A DNA stretch of 64,000 nucleotides, taken from Sphingorhabdus sp. SMR4y. Its GTDB lineage: Bacteria > Pseudomonadota > Alphaproteobacteria > Sphingomonadales > Sphingomonadaceae. Below, one piece after another: positions 1 through 9,669 of this stretch. The first letter of the stretch is position 1. Each line of letters opens with the position of its first letter. Below the pieces are notes generated by a model. The model did no database searches. It was not told the origin of the DNA and saw only the letters and a list, made by a program, of their open reading frames with translations. The position numbers and the translations under genes were made by a program. Location: NCBI RefSeq assembly GCF_002218195.1, contig NZ_CP022336.1, forward strand, positions 868,001 through 932,000, read 5' to 3'.

Positions 1-1779
1 GCCTTCGTTGCAACGCGGGCAAAGCCGGGGATCCGATCCATCTTCCTTTTCGGGGAACAGATAATCGCCGAGGAACTTGTCCAGTTCGGCAGTCACCTCT
101 GACGGCATCTTTTCCATGACTTCGACAGTCTTGGGTTTGAAATCGTGCCAGAAAGCTTCGAGAATCGCCTGCCATTGGGCTCTGCCCCCGCTGACTTCAT
201 CTAGCTCATCTTCAAGTCCGGCGGTATAATCATAGGCCACATAGCGATCGAAAAAGCGTTCGAGAAATCCGGTCAGAAGCCGGCCGCTTTCTTCCGCAAA
301 GAAGCGGTTTTTCTCGACGCGCACGTAAGCGCGATCCTTCAGCGTCTTGATAATCGAGGCGTAGGTTGACGGCCGGCCGATACCCAGTTCTTCCATCTTC
401 TTGACCAGACTGGCCTCACTATAGCGCGGTGGTGGCTGAGTGAAATGCTGCGATGCATCCACCGCTTTTTTCGCCGGGCTGTCGCCTTTGGACATGGCTG
501 GCAACAGACCACCGTCCTCACCCTTGTCGTCATCCCGGCCTTCCTCATAAAGCGCCAGAAATCCGGGGAACTTCACGACCTGCCCATTTGCCCGTAGGCC
601 CGTTTGCCCGCTGCCATCGAGCATTTCGACGGTCGTGCGCTCAAGCCGGGCCGAAGCCATCTGGCTTGCCATCGCCCGCTTCAGGATCAAATCGTAAAGC
701 TTGGCATGATCGCCACTTCCGACAGTCCGCTTGGTGAAGCTGGTCGGACGGATAGCTTCATGGGCTTCCTGTGCATTTTTGGCTTTCGATTTGTATATGC
801 GCGGGCTGTCCGGAACATAGCTCGCATCGTATCGATCAGCGATGGCCTTGCGGGCAGCAGAGATGGCGCTCCCATCCATCTGGACACCATCGGTACGCAT
901 ATAGGTGATCGCACCATCTTCGTAGAGTTGTTGCGCGATACGCATTGTATGGCTGGCGGAATAGCCGAGTTTACGCGCGGCTTCCTGCTGCAGGGTGGAG
1001 GTCGTGAAGGGTGGTGGCGGATTGCGGGTAAGCGGCTTCGTCTCGATGGTTTCAACCGTGAAAAGACCGTTTTCAACGGCATTTTTGGCAATCGTGGCCT
1101 GCTCGTCATTGGCAAGGTCCATCTTGCCGAGCTTGTTGCCCTGATGCACGGTCAGCCGCGCCTCGAACGCCTGACCGCCCTGTTCCATTTGGGCTGTAAC
1201 CGACCAATATTCTTGCGGCTTGAATGCCTCGATTTCACGTTCCCGCTCCACGATCAGCTTGAGCGACACCGACTGTACGCGCCCTGCTGACTTTGCCCCC
1301 GGGAGCTTGCGCCAGAGTACGGGAGACAGGGTAAATCCCACGAGATAATCGAGTGCCCGCCGCGCCCGATAGGCATCGATCAGGTCCTCGTCCAACTCGC
1401 GAGGATGGGCCATGGCTTCGGTCACTGCAGCCTTGGTAATGGCGTTGAACGTGACCCGGTCGACCTTTTCCGGAAGTGCCTTTTTCTTCCGCAACACTTC
1501 CTGAACATGCCAGCTGATCGCTTCGCCTTCCCGGTCAGGGTCAGTTGCGAGGATCAATCGCGTTGCCTTTTTCGATTCGTCGGTAATCGCCTTGAGCTGC
1601 TTGGTCTTGTCGGTGTAATTTTGCCATGTCATCGCGAAGCCATCGTCAGGATCGACAGAACCATCCTTGGGCGGAAGGTCGCGAATATGGCCGTAGGAAG
1701 CCAATACCTTGAAATCCGATCCCAGATATTTCTCGATGGTTTTCGCTTTGGCGGGTGACTCGACAATGACTAGCTGCAT
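1..1779 (-). CDS. topA: DNA topoisomerase I, partial (3' end outside window)
   Basis: Type IA topoisomerase, which relaxes negatively supercoiled DNA by nicking and passing one strand. The protein starts MQLVIVESPAKAKTIEKYL, the typical TOPRIM start, and has the metal-binding motif DPDREGEAISWH near residue 70-80. The catalytic tyrosine lies in ITYMRTDG at about residue 293. At the window edge the frame still reads CPRCNEG, the first half of a C-terminal zinc ribbon, so the gene continues beyond position 1. It follows plsY and dprA on the same strand. The ATG at 1777-1779 is chosen because the TOPRIM domain begins directly after it. Confidence 0.96.
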   Translation of the reverse strand, partial: MQLVIVESPAKAKTIEKYLGSDFKVLASYGHIRDLPPKDGSVDPDDGFAMTWQNYTDKTKQLKAITDESKKATRLILATDPDREGEAISWHVQEVLRKKKALPEKVDRVTFNAITKAAVTEAMAHPRELDEDLIDAYRARRALDYLVGFTLSPVLWRKLPGAKSAGRVQSVSLKLIVEREREIEAFKPQEYWSVTAQMEQGGQAFEARLTVHQGNKLGKMDLANDEQATIAKNAVENGLFTVETIETKPLTRNPPPPFTTSTLQQEAARKLGYSASHTMRIAQQLYEDGAITYMRTDGVQMDGSAISAARKAIADRYDASYVPDSPRIYKSKAKNAQEAHEAIRPTSFTKRTVGSGDHAKLYDLILKRAMASQMASARLERTTVEMLDGSGQTGLRANGQVVKFPGFLALYEEGRDDDKGEDGGLLPAMSKGDSPAKKAVDASQHFTQPPPRYSEASLVKKMEELGIGRPSTYASIIKTLKDRAYVRVEKNRFFAEESGRLLTGFLERFFDRYVAYDYTAGLEDELDEVSGGRAQWQAILEAFWHDFKPKTVEVMEKMPSEVTAELDKFLGDYLFPEKEDGSDPRLCPRCNEG

Positions 1780-1902
1780 ATGTTCCGATTTTCTCTGTTC
1801 TCACGTATACGCGCGAGGCTGTGGCAGGGATTGGCTTCAGGTCAAGGCCCTGTATGAAGATTTTTGTCAATGGCGATTGAAAATATGCCTGTCCAGAAGC
1901 GA

Positions 1903-3021
1903 TCAGTTCGAGAGGCTGACCCGGGCACCGGCATGTCGGATCAAGCGTCCGGCCAATTCAAATTCAAGCAGGGCCAATTGCACCGAGGGCGCGGCGAGAC
2001 CTGACTGCCGGACCAGTTCATCGACGGTTACGGGCGTCATACTAAGCAACTCGATCAGCGGCGCTCGCTCCGAATGCTCCAACTCGGTCTGCGGACATAC
2101 TTCTATGAAAGGACTTTCCCGAACCGCTCGAAGTTCACTCTCTTGATTCGCCGGTTCGGCCCGTTCATCGAAATGACGAATCATTTCCAATATATCGTCA
2201 GCCGATTGGACGAGGGTCGCACCTTCACGGATCAGCATGTTGCACCCCCTCGACCTTGGATCGAGCGGAGAACCGGGAACCGCCAGCACCTGCCGTCCTG
2301 CCTCGGCGGCTAGCCGAGCGGTGATCAACGAGCCTGAACGCGGGGCCGCTTCGATAACGACGGTGCCCCGTGCCAGCCCGGCGATGATCCGGTTGCGATA
2401 AGGGAAATGCCGGGCCCTTGGCTCTGTGCCCGGCGGTTGCTCTGCCAGCAGCAAGCCCCTCTCCGCTATTTGGCGCTGCAGGCTTTCGTTCTCCGGCGGA
2501 TAGAAGATATCCAGCCCACCCGCGATTACCGCGATTGTGGCCCTCCCGAGCGAACCTTGGTGGGCAGCGGCATCAATGCCTTTCGCCAGACCGGATACTA
2601 CCGAAACGCCTGCTTCAGCCAGAGCATTGGCCAGATCACGGGCAAAGCGGCAAGCGGCCGCCGAGGCGTTTCTTGCTCCTACCAACGCCACCATCGGCTT
2701 GTTCGTAAGCTCGAGCCGCCCCTGCCAGAGAATGACCGGTGGTGGATTGCCAAGCTCTCCGAGCAGATTCGGATAAGCGGGATCCCCGAGAAACAGACAG
2801 CCCGCACCCAGTTTGTGGATCGATTCCAGTTCGGCATCAATTCGCTTTGCATCGGCAATGCGCGGTGACCGTCCACCGCCGCGCGCCGCCAGATCGGGAA
2901 TAGCATCCAGTGCCCGGGCCGCCGTCCCGAACCGTTTGATCAATTGTCGATATGTAACGGGTCCGATATTCTCGGATCGGATTAGCCGGAGCCGGTCGAA
3001 CGCTTCCTGGCTATCACCCAT
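1903..3021 (-). CDS. dprA: DNA processing protein DprA
   Basis: DprA (Smf) binds single-stranded DNA entering the cell and loads RecA during natural transformation. The 372-residue protein has an N-terminal helical region (about 1-65), then a Rossmann-like core with VALVGARNAS and VSGLAKGIDAAAH, and AVIAGGLDIFYPPEN. A C-terminal winged-helix domain (about 310-372) carries the sequence TPVTVDELVRQSGL. It starts five bases after the stop of plsY and precedes topA, so the three are probably cotranscribed. Presence of dprA alone does not prove competence. Confidence 0.95.
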   Translation of the reverse strand: MGDSQEAFDRLRLIRSENIGPVTYRQLIKRFGTAARALDAIPDLAARGGGRSPRIADAKRIDAELESIHKLGAGCLFLGDPAYPNLLGELGNPPPVILWQGRLELTNKPMVALVGARNASAAACRFARDLANALAEAGVSVVSGLAKGIDAAAHQGSLGRATIAVIAGGLDIFYPPENESLQRQIAERGLLLAEQPPGTEPRARHFPYRNRIIAGLARGTVVIEAAPRSGSLITARLAAEAGRQVLAVPGSPLDPRSRGCNMLIREGATLVQSADDILEMIRHFDERAEPANQESELRAVRESPFIEVCPQTELEHSERAPLIELLSMTPVTVDELVRQSGLAAPSVQLALLEFELAGRLIRHAGARVSLSN

Positions 3022-3026
3022 TCACT

Positions 3027-3620
3027 TCATGCCTTTTTTGACGCTCCGACTTTCGGTTCCTCGCCGGCGATCAACCGTTCGATGTTGGAGCGATGCTTCC
3101 ATAAAACCAGCAAGGCCAGCCCGATGAACATGGGCATCATCGCATATTCTCCCAGCACGAAAGCCGCTATCGGTACCGATATGGCGGCCAGCATGCCACC
3201 GACGGAAGAGTAGCGCCAGATCGCCAGCGAACCAAGCCATGTGACCGCAAATATCAAACCCGCCATGGGGATCAGGGCAGTCACGATACCCAGCAGCGTC
3301 GCGACGCCCTTACCACCGTTGAAACGGAGCCATATGGGGTAGAGATGGCCGAGAAAGGCACCGAGGCCGGCCAAAACACCCAATCCGTCAGAAACCTGCA
3401 AGGCCAAGAAGACCGCAGCATAACCCTTACCGATATCAAGCAGCAGGGTCAGCGCTGCCATCCCCTTGTTGCCGGTCCGCAAAACATTCGTGGCCCCGAT
3501 ATTACCGGATCCTGTCTGACGCAAATCTCCGCCACCGGAAAACCGCGTCAGAACCAGCCCAAAAGGAACGGATCCCAGCAAATAGCCGAGCAACAACGCC
3601 AATATCGGTTCTATCCACAT
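3027..3620 (-). CDS. plsY: acyl-phosphate:glycerol-3-phosphate acyltransferase PlsY
   Basis: Integral membrane enzyme that transfers the acyl group from acyl phosphate to glycerol-3-phosphate, the first step of phospholipid synthesis. The 197-residue product starts MWIEPILALLLGYLLGSVPFG and has the family motifs GSGNIGATNVLR and FNGGKGVAT, with about five to seven hydrophobic helices. A longer reading frame opens 72 bases upstream, but its extra residues are hydrophilic and unlike the family, so the ATG at 3618-3620 is preferred. It is first in the plsY-dprA-topA run and divergent from murI across a 153-base gap. Confidence 0.95.
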   Translation of the reverse strand: MWIEPILALLLGYLLGSVPFGLVLTRFSGGGDLRQTGSGNIGATNVLRTGNKGMAALTLLLDIGKGYAAVFLALQVSDGLGVLAGLGAFLGHLYPIWLRFNGGKGVATLLGIVTALIPMAGLIFAVTWLGSLAIWRYSSVGGMLAAISVPIAAFVLGEYAMMPMFIGLALLVLWKHRSNIERLIAGEEPKVGASKKA

Positions 3621-3773
3621 AGACTGCACTGAAAATACCCCTATTTCGATCCGCGCTATATTCACGCGGGATGATGGGCAAGTATTACGCATGAAAAAAC
3701 GGCCAAGGCCAAACGTCTGTCAGACGAACCGAAGCAGTTGCCGTTGCCATGCTAATCTGGCTATGGGCAAAAC

Positions 3774-4586
3774 ATGACCGAAGCGCAGACTGGCGAAAGC
3801 CCTCCCTTGTTGTTTTTCGATACCGGCGTCGGAGGACTTTCGGTTCTGGGCGAAACGATGAAATTGCTACCCAACGCGCCGATCATCTATGCCGCGGATT
3901 ACGCTGGCCTGCCCTATGGCATGAAGTCAGAAGCCGAGCTTGCTGCCCGTGTCCCAGCGCTTCTGGGCCGTCTGGTCGAACGCTACAGACCGCAGCTGGT
4001 CACCATCGCCTGCAATACCGCATCGACCATCGCGCTCGATCATGTCCGTTCCGCCCTGGATATCCCGGTCGTCGGAACCGTACCGGCGATCAAGCCGGCA
4101 AGCGAACTGACGAGTAGTGGCGTAATTGGCCTTCTCGGCACCAAGGCGACCATTCGGCAACCCTATGTGGACCGGCTCGCTGCGGATTTTGCTGCTGACA
4201 AAAAGCTGCTGCGCCATGCTGCTCCGGAGCTGGTCTATGCCGCCGAAGCCAAGCTGCGCGGAGATCAGCCGGATATCCGGGCGATCGCGGCGGCCATGTC
4301 AGGCCTTATGGACCAGCCCGGCGGCGAAGAACTGGACACCGTTATCCTTGCCTGCACCCATTTTCCGCTACTGCGCGAAGAATTGGCCATCGCCGCGCGA
4401 AAGCCTGTCCACTTCATTGACGGCGCCCAGGGCATCGCGCGCCGGATTGCCTATCTGACAAGGGACAGGATTTGGCCAAAGCATAATGAGCACGGCATTT
4501 TCGTCACGACAGGCGATATTATCGACGTCGCATCCTATCGCCCCGCCTTCGCGAAATATGGCATAAGCCGGTTCGAAAAGCTGTAA
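3774..4586 (+). CDS. murI: glutamate racemase
   Basis: Converts L-glutamate to D-glutamate for peptidoglycan. The 270-residue protein has the expected FFDTGVGGLSVL start, the first catalytic cysteine in IACNTAST (Cys80) and the second in ACTHFPLL (Cys194). Length is normal for the family. It is transcribed away from plsY and followed by hemA after a gap holding a 9-bp inverted repeat. Confidence 0.96.
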   Translation: MTEAQTGESPPLLFFDTGVGGLSVLGETMKLLPNAPIIYAADYAGLPYGMKSEAELAARVPALLGRLVERYRPQLVTIACNTASTIALDHVRSALDIPVVGTVPAIKPASELTSSGVIGLLGTKATIRQPYVDRLAADFAADKKLLRHAAPELVYAAEAKLRGDQPDIRAIAAAMSGLMDQPGGEELDTVILACTHFPLLREELAIAARKPVHFIDGAQGIARRIAYLTRDRIWPKHNEHGIFVTTGDIIDVASYRPAFAKYGISRFEKL

Positions 4587-4593
4587 GCCTATG

Positions 4594-4622
4594 GCGAACC
4601 ACCCTTATTGCGAGTGGTTCGC
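4594..4622. repeat. inverted repeat between murI and hemA
   Basis: GCGAACCAC at 4594-4602 and GTGGTTCGC at 4614-4622 form a perfect 9-bp stem with an 11-base loop, eight bases after the murI stop. There is no T-tract after it, so it is not a textbook intrinsic terminator. It may still end or stabilise murI mRNA, or bind a regulator ahead of hemA. Confidence 0.5.
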
Positions 4623-4703
4623 GCTGGAAATTGCGAGAAAAGGCCGCTAAAGGCCATTTCCAGAAAACAGCAAACTCAGATTTGACGCAGGATTTGGTGC
4701 ACA

Positions 4704-5924
4704 GTGGACTACGACAAGATTTTTTCGCAAGCGATTGACCGGCTGCATGCCGAGGGCCGCTACCGGGTATTCATCGACATCCTGCGCAACAAGGGTTCGT
4801 TTCCGAACGCCCGCTGTTTCGCGCATCACAACGGACCACAACCTGTCACCGTCTGGTGTTCGAACGACTATCTCGCCATGGGCCAGCATCCCGATGTGAT
4901 CGCTGCGATGGAAGAAGCGCTGCACGATGTCGGCGCGGGATCGGGCGGAACCCGCAATATCGGCGGCAACACCCATTATCATATCCAGCTCGAACGGGAA
5001 CTGGCCGACTGGCATGGCAAAACCGGCGCCCTGCTGTTCACGTCCGGCTATGTATCGAACGAAGCGACGCTTTCAACGCTGACCAAGATCCTGCCCGGCT
5101 GCATCATTTTCTCCGACGAACTGAACCATGCTTCAATGATCGCCGGAATCAAGAACAGCGGCTGTGAAAAGCGGGTTTTCCGGCACAATGATCTCGAGCA
5201 TCTCGAAGAATTGCTGGCGGCTGAAGATCCCGAAGCGCCCAAGCTTATCGCTTTTGAAAGCGTTTATTCGATGGATGGTGATGTCGCGCCCATGCACGCA
5301 ATCTGCGATCTGGCTGACAAGTATAACGCCCTGACCTATTGCGACGAAGTTCATGCCGTCGGCATGTACGGCGAGCGCGGCGGCGGTATTTCCGAACGCG
5401 ACAAGGCTGCCGAGCGGATCACGATCATCGAAGGCACGCTGGCCAAAGCCGTTGGCGTCATGGGCGGCTATATTACGGCCGACCAGAAGATCGTCGATGT
5501 GATCCGCTCCTATGCCCCCGGCTTTATCTTTACCACCAGCCTGTCACCTGTGCTGGTCGCGGGCGCACTGGCCAGCATCCGGCATCTGAAACAGTCGAGC
5601 GCCGAGCGCGATGGTCAGCAGGCTGCGGCGCAAAAGCTCAAGGACCTGTTCGCCGAGGCTGGTCTGCCGGTGATGGACTCCTCGACCCATATCGTGCCGC
5701 TGCAGGTTGGCGACCCGGTCAAGGCCAAGAAAATCAGCGATATATTGCTCGCCGAATATGGCGTCTATGTGCAGCCGATCAACTATCCCACCGTGCCGCG
5801 CGGCACGGAGCGGCTGCGTTTCACCCCCGGACCGGCCCACAGCGAAGCCATGATGGTTGATCTGACCAAGGCGCTGGTAGAAATCTGGAGCCGGATGGAT
5901 CTGGAACGGGCGATCGCCGCCTGA
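4704..5924 (+). CDS. hemA: 5-aminolevulinate synthase
   Basis: PLP enzyme of the Shemin (C4) route to haem: it condenses glycine and succinyl-CoA to 5-aminolevulinate, as is usual in alphaproteobacteria. The 406-residue protein reads [21 protein letters not shown], a standard ALAS start. It contains the glycine-rich [13 protein letters not shown], the PLP-contact region [11 protein letters not shown], and the Schiff-base lysine in EGTLAKAVG (Lys248). The start codon is GTG at 4704, chosen because it gives the family N-terminus and no in-frame ATG lies nearby. Confidence 0.96.
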   Translation: MDYDKIFSQAIDRLHAEGRYRVFIDILRNKGSFPNARCFAHHNGPQPVTVWCSNDYLAMGQHPDVIAAMEEALHDVGAGSGGTRNIGGNTHYHIQLERELADWHGKTGALLFTSGYVSNEATLSTLTKILPGCIIFSDELNHASMIAGIKNSGCEKRVFRHNDLEHLEELLAAEDPEAPKLIAFESVYSMDGDVAPMHAICDLADKYNALTYCDEVHAVGMYGERGGGISERDKAAERITIIEGTLAKAVGVMGGYITADQKIVDVIRSYAPGFIFTTSLSPVLVAGALASIRHLKQSSAERDGQQAAAQKLKDLFAEAGLPVMDSSTHIVPLQVGDPVKAKKISDILLAEYGVYVQPINYPTVPRGTERLRFTPGPAHSEAMMVDLTKALVEIWSRMDLERAIAA

Positions 5925-6241
5925 TTTCCGGACAGGGTTTTGCTGTAAATCTTCGCCAAGAAGAACAAGAATTTCTACTTTCGCAGTAACAGCCCCGCGC
6001 GCGCTTTACACAAACATGGTTTTTTCTTTTCTGTAAACTTCGCCCAGAACCGGCGAAATTCCAGCTCTTTGAGCACGTCGGCAGTGTCTCTAGTGTAACC
6101 TTCCATGCTCGCTGGAGAATAGCGGTGCAATTCCGGCGGGCAAGAGGGTCCACGATAATCTATCCAGAATGTCAAAGAGCCTGCATCAATTGCGACGCAG
6201 GATATCCAATCGGGGTGGCTGTAGGAAAGAAGATTCGGGCT
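5925..6241. other. 317-base gap between hemA and the dehydratase
   Basis: The two flanking genes converge here. I see no clear terminator with a T-run. A minus-strand frame from 6175 to 5975 would encode 66 residues starting MTFWIDYRGPSC and including GYTRDTADVLKELEFRRFW, which looks helical. It has no recognisable family and no convincing ribosome binding site, so it is not called as a gene. The stretch 5990-6045 is richer in A and T than its surroundings. Confidence 0.4.
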
Positions 6242-7225
6242 TTAAGTGCCCGCGATGATTTCCGCGAACAGCCGGTTGTCAACATTGCCGCCGGACAGCG
6301 TGATCGCCGTCCGGTTGGTCAGGGGCAGCTTTCCGGCCAGAACAGCCCCCAGCGCGACCGCGCCCCCAGGCTCGACCACGACATGCAGTTTCTCAAATGC
6401 CACCCGCATCGCGTGATGCACTTCATCCTCTGATACGGTCAGGCCTGTGGCGTCACGAGCGCTTAAAATATCAAAGGTGATCGGAGAAACGCGGAATGTT
6501 TGCAGCGCGTCGCAGTCGGTGGCGGGCGGGTCCGGTTCCACCGGCACGATTTCGCCCCGTTCGAGAGACCGCTTCATATCGTCCCAGCCTTCAGGCTCGA
6601 CAATGAAAATGCGGGCATCCGGGTTGGCCAGCGCGGAACCGCTGGCAAGACCGCCACCACCACAGCAGACGACAATCTGATCCGGTTCCAAGCCGGTCAG
6701 GGCCTGCATCTGCCTCCGGATCTCCACGCCGCAGCTGCCCTGACCTTCAACGATCCACGGATCGTCAAAGCTTGGCACGACCACGGCGCCAGTTTCCTGT
6801 GCCAGATCAGCCGCCAGTTGCTCGCGATTGCCGTTCATCCGGTCATAAGTGATCACTTCGGCGCCCAGGGCCCGGGTGTTCTCCAGCTTTGCCCTAGGGG
6901 CATCCTCCGGCATGATGATGGTCGCCGGAACGCCGAGCCGTCGGGCAGCCCAGGCCACGCCCTGCGCGTGATTGCCGCTGGAAAAGGCAATCACGCCTCG
7001 CTCGCGCTGCGCGTCGTCCAGATCGGTGAGACGGTGCCAGCCACCGCGAATCTTGAAGGCACCGATCGGTTGCAGGCCTTCCGCCTTGCACCATATTGTC
7101 GTGCCTTCAATATCGAGCGGCAATAGCGGTGTAGGCGGCAAAATCGCCGCAATTTTCTGCGCCGCTCGCTCCACCCCTGCCAAAGTGGGTTGCCGTTGCG
7201 GGTCCATCAGGTCTTGCTCTGTCAT
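6242..7225 (-). CDS. PLP-dependent threonine/serine dehydratase
   Basis: Fold-type II PLP enzyme of the threonine ammonia-lyase / serine racemase family. The PLP lysine lies in PIGAFKIRGG at about residue 58, substrate contacts in SSGNHAQGVA, and the phosphate-binding glycine loop in CCGGGGLASG. At 327 residues it has no C-terminal ACT domain, so it resembles the catabolic or racemase type rather than feedback-regulated biosynthetic IlvA. It is divergent from the carboxynorspermidine synthase gene, with only 53 bases between them. The exact substrate cannot be read from sequence. Confidence 0.88.
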   Translation of the reverse strand: MTEQDLMDPQRQPTLAGVERAAQKIAAILPPTPLLPLDIEGTTIWCKAEGLQPIGAFKIRGGWHRLTDLDDAQRERGVIAFSSGNHAQGVAWAARRLGVPATIIMPEDAPRAKLENTRALGAEVITYDRMNGNREQLAADLAQETGAVVVPSFDDPWIVEGQGSCGVEIRRQMQALTGLEPDQIVVCCGGGGLASGSALANPDARIFIVEPEGWDDMKRSLERGEIVPVEPDPPATDCDALQTFRVSPITFDILSARDATGLTVSEDEVHHAMRVAFEKLHVVVEPGGAVALGAVLAGKLPLTNRTAITLSGGNVDNRLFAEIIAGT

Positions 7226-7278
7226 AGTCTCTCCCTATATGCGGGTTTTTCGTTTCTCCAGCATTTAGAGTAGAAATC

Positions 7279-8496
7279 ATGGGCAAAACATTGGTTATCG
7301 GCGCAGGCGGCGTCAGTTCGGTGGCGGTGCATAAAATGGCGCAGCTGATTGCGGCAGGCAGCGGGCCTTTCACCGAGATTATATTGGCCAGTCGCACTGT
7401 CTCCAAATGCGAAGCCATTGCCGAGTCGGTCAAACAGCGTACCGGCGTGGCAATCAGGACGATGCCAATCGATGCTGATGATGTGCCGGCGCTGACTGCG
7501 CTGATCGAGCAGGAAAAGCCTGATCTGGTCGTCAATCTGGCGCTGCCCTATCAGGATCTCCCGATCATGGATGCCTGTCTGGCGACCAATACCGACTATC
7601 TCGACACCGCCAATTACGAACCGCGCGACGAAGCGAAGTTCGAATATAAATGGCAGTGGGATTATCAGGACCGGTTCAAGGATGCGGGCATCATGGCCTT
7701 GCTCGGCTCCGGCTTTGATCCGGGTGTGACCAGCGTCTTCACCTGCTGGCTGAAGAAGCATCATTTTGACCGTATCGACACGCTCGACATTCTCGATTGC
7801 AACGGTGGCGATCATGGCCAGCATTTCGCAACCAATTTCAATCCGGAAATCAATATCCGGGAAGTGACCGCCAATTCGCGGCACTGGGAAAATGGCCAGT
7901 GGGTAGAAGGTCCTGCCCTGACCCAGAAGCAGGAATTTGATTTCGAAGCGGTCGGCCCGAAGAACATGTACTTGATGTATCATGAAGAGATCGAATCGCT
8001 GAAGACGCATCTGCCGGAAATCCAGCGGATCCGCTTCTGGATGACCTTTGGCGACGCGTATCTGACCCATCTCGCGGTGCTGCAGAATGTCGGCATGACT
8101 CGGATCGATCCGGTTATGTACGAGGGCCGGGAAATCATCCCGCTGCAATTCCTGAAAGCGGTATTGCCGGAACCGGCGAGCCTCGGCGAAACGACCAAGG
8201 GCAATACCAATATCGGCGTGATCGCGACCGGCGTGAAGGACGGTGTCGAGAAGACCCTCTACGTCAAGAATATCTGCAGCCACGAAGCGGCTTTCGAGGA
8301 AACCGGGAATCAGGGCGTCAGCTATACCACCGGCGTTCCGGCGATGATCGGCGCGGCTCTCATACTGTCGGGCCAGTGGCAGGGCGATGGTGTTTTCAAC
8401 ATGGAAGAATTTGATCCCGACCCGTTCATGGCGATGCTGAACGCGCATGGCCTGCCATGGAAAATGGAAGAATTGGAAGCACCTTTGGCCTTTTAG
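7279..8496 (+). CDS. carboxynorspermidine synthase (saccharopine dehydrogenase family)
   Basis: NADPH-dependent enzyme that joins putrescine or diaminopropane with aspartate semialdehyde, giving carboxyspermidine or carboxynorspermidine. The 405-residue protein starts MGKTLVIGAGGVSSVAVHKMA, a Rossmann nucleotide-binding site, and has the saccharopine dehydrogenase-like middle (GSGFDPGVTSVFTCWLKKHHFDRIDTLDI split across the fold). Assignment to the polyamine branch rather than lysine metabolism rests on the next gene, which encodes the matching decarboxylase one base downstream. Asd (34785-35810) supplies the aspartate semialdehyde but is not adjacent. Confidence 0.9.
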   Translation: MGKTLVIGAGGVSSVAVHKMAQLIAAGSGPFTEIILASRTVSKCEAIAESVKQRTGVAIRTMPIDADDVPALTALIEQEKPDLVVNLALPYQDLPIMDACLATNTDYLDTANYEPRDEAKFEYKWQWDYQDRFKDAGIMALLGSGFDPGVTSVFTCWLKKHHFDRIDTLDILDCNGGDHGQHFATNFNPEINIREVTANSRHWENGQWVEGPALTQKQEFDFEAVGPKNMYLMYHEEIESLKTHLPEIQRIRFWMTFGDAYLTHLAVLQNVGMTRIDPVMYEGREIIPLQFLKAVLPEPASLGETTKGNTNIGVIATGVKDGVEKTLYVKNICSHEAAFEETGNQGVSYTTGVPAMIGAALILSGQWQGDGVFNMEEFDPDPFMAMLNAHGLPWKMEELEAPLAF

Positions 8497-8497
8497 G

Positions 8498-9667
8498 ATG
8501 GAGACCAAGGCTGGCGATCCCGGCGCATTCGCGCATTTTGATCTGGCACGGGTCCCCTCGCCTGCCTTTGTCGTGGACGAGGCGGCTGTGCGCCGCAATC
8601 TGGCGATCCTTGCGGACATCAGGGAACGTTCCGGCGCCAGGGTTCTGCTGGCGCTTAAGGCCTTTTCGATGTGGTCTCTGGCGCCGCTGATTGACGAATA
8701 TCTCGACGGCTACTGCGCTTCGGGCCTGTGGGAGGCCCGGCTTGCCAAGGCGCATTTTCGCGGGCCTATCAGCACCTATTCTCCGGCCTATAAAGAAGAT
8801 GATCTGGCCGAATTGGTCAAGATTTCTGGACATATTACGTTCAACAATCCGGCACAGATAGATCGATGGAAAAATTATTCTAATCAGAATCTTGAACTCG
8901 ATAGTTCTGAAATTGGTTTAAGAATTAATCCGCAGATCGCGCTCGGCGAGACGGAGAAATATGACCCAAGCCAGCCGCATAGCCGATTGGGTTTTCCGAT
9001 CAATCAGTTGAAGTCGGAGCATTTCCAACATCTGTCTGGCATCCACTTCCACAATCTCTGCGAACAGGGCTTCGATGCGTTGCAGCGGACCTGGGAGAAG
9101 GTGGAGCCGATTGTCGCGCCGCATTTTGACACGCTCCAATGGATCAATCTCGGCGGCGGGCATCATATCACCCGCGATGATTATGACCGCGAGGCGCTGG
9201 TTGCGTTTCTGCGAGACCTGAAAGAGCGGTCGGGATGCGATATCTATCTGGAGCCCGGCGAAGCTGTGGCGCTCGATGCGGGGATTCTGGTCGGCGAGAT
9301 ACTGGATATATTCGACAATGGCATGCCGGTCGGGATCACCGACATTTCAGCAACCTGTCATATGCCCGATGTGATCGAAGCGCCCTATCGTCCGGCCATG
9401 CTGGGAGAGCGCAGTGAAGGCACCGCCATTCGCCTCGGCGGACCGAGTTGTCTCGCCGGGGACATTATCGGCGATTATATCCTGCCCGCCACCCCGCATA
9501 TCGGGCAACGCATCGCTTTCCTTGATCAGGCGCATTATTCGATGGTAAAGACCAACACATTCAACGGTGTTCCCTTGCCTTCGATTTGGCTTTGGAACAG
9601 CGATAACGATGCGCTGCAATGCGTAAAAACATTCGATTGGACGGTGTTTGAGGGCCGGTTGAGCTAG
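8498..9667 (+). CDS. nspC: carboxynorspermidine decarboxylase
   Basis: PLP decarboxylase (alanine-racemase-like fold) that removes the carboxyl group from carboxy(nor)spermidine to give spermidine or norspermidine. It is 389 residues from the ATG at 8498, one base after the stop of the synthase gene. An upstream in-frame ATG at 8447 would overlap that gene by 50 bases and adds unlike sequence. PLP lysine is in VLLALKAFSMW near residue 50; INLGGGHHITRDDYD and YLEPGEAVALDAG are family motifs. Bases 8871-8935 are unusually AT-rich compared with the rest of the gene. Confidence 0.92.
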   Translation: METKAGDPGAFAHFDLARVPSPAFVVDEAAVRRNLAILADIRERSGARVLLALKAFSMWSLAPLIDEYLDGYCASGLWEARLAKAHFRGPISTYSPAYKEDDLAELVKISGHITFNNPAQIDRWKNYSNQNLELDSSEIGLRINPQIALGETEKYDPSQPHSRLGFPINQLKSEHFQHLSGIHFHNLCEQGFDALQRTWEKVEPIVAPHFDTLQWINLGGGHHITRDDYDREALVAFLRDLKERSGCDIYLEPGEAVALDAGILVGEILDIFDNGMPVGITDISATCHMPDVIEAPYRPAMLGERSEGTAIRLGGPSCLAGDIIGDYILPATPHIGQRIAFLDQAHYSMVKTNTFNGVPLPSIWLWNSDNDALQCVKTFDWTVFEGRLS

Positions 9668-9669
9668 AA

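Noticed and set aside
6189-6199. GACGCAGGAT repeated from just upstream of hemA (4684-4693)
   Set aside because: A ten-base match is expected by chance in a window of this size and the surroundings do not match.
7222-8619. Long open frame of 465 codons on the minus strand
   Set aside because: It lies opposite the carboxynorspermidine synthase gene, has no family-like motifs, and the plus-strand product has clear ones. It is a shadow caused by codon bias.
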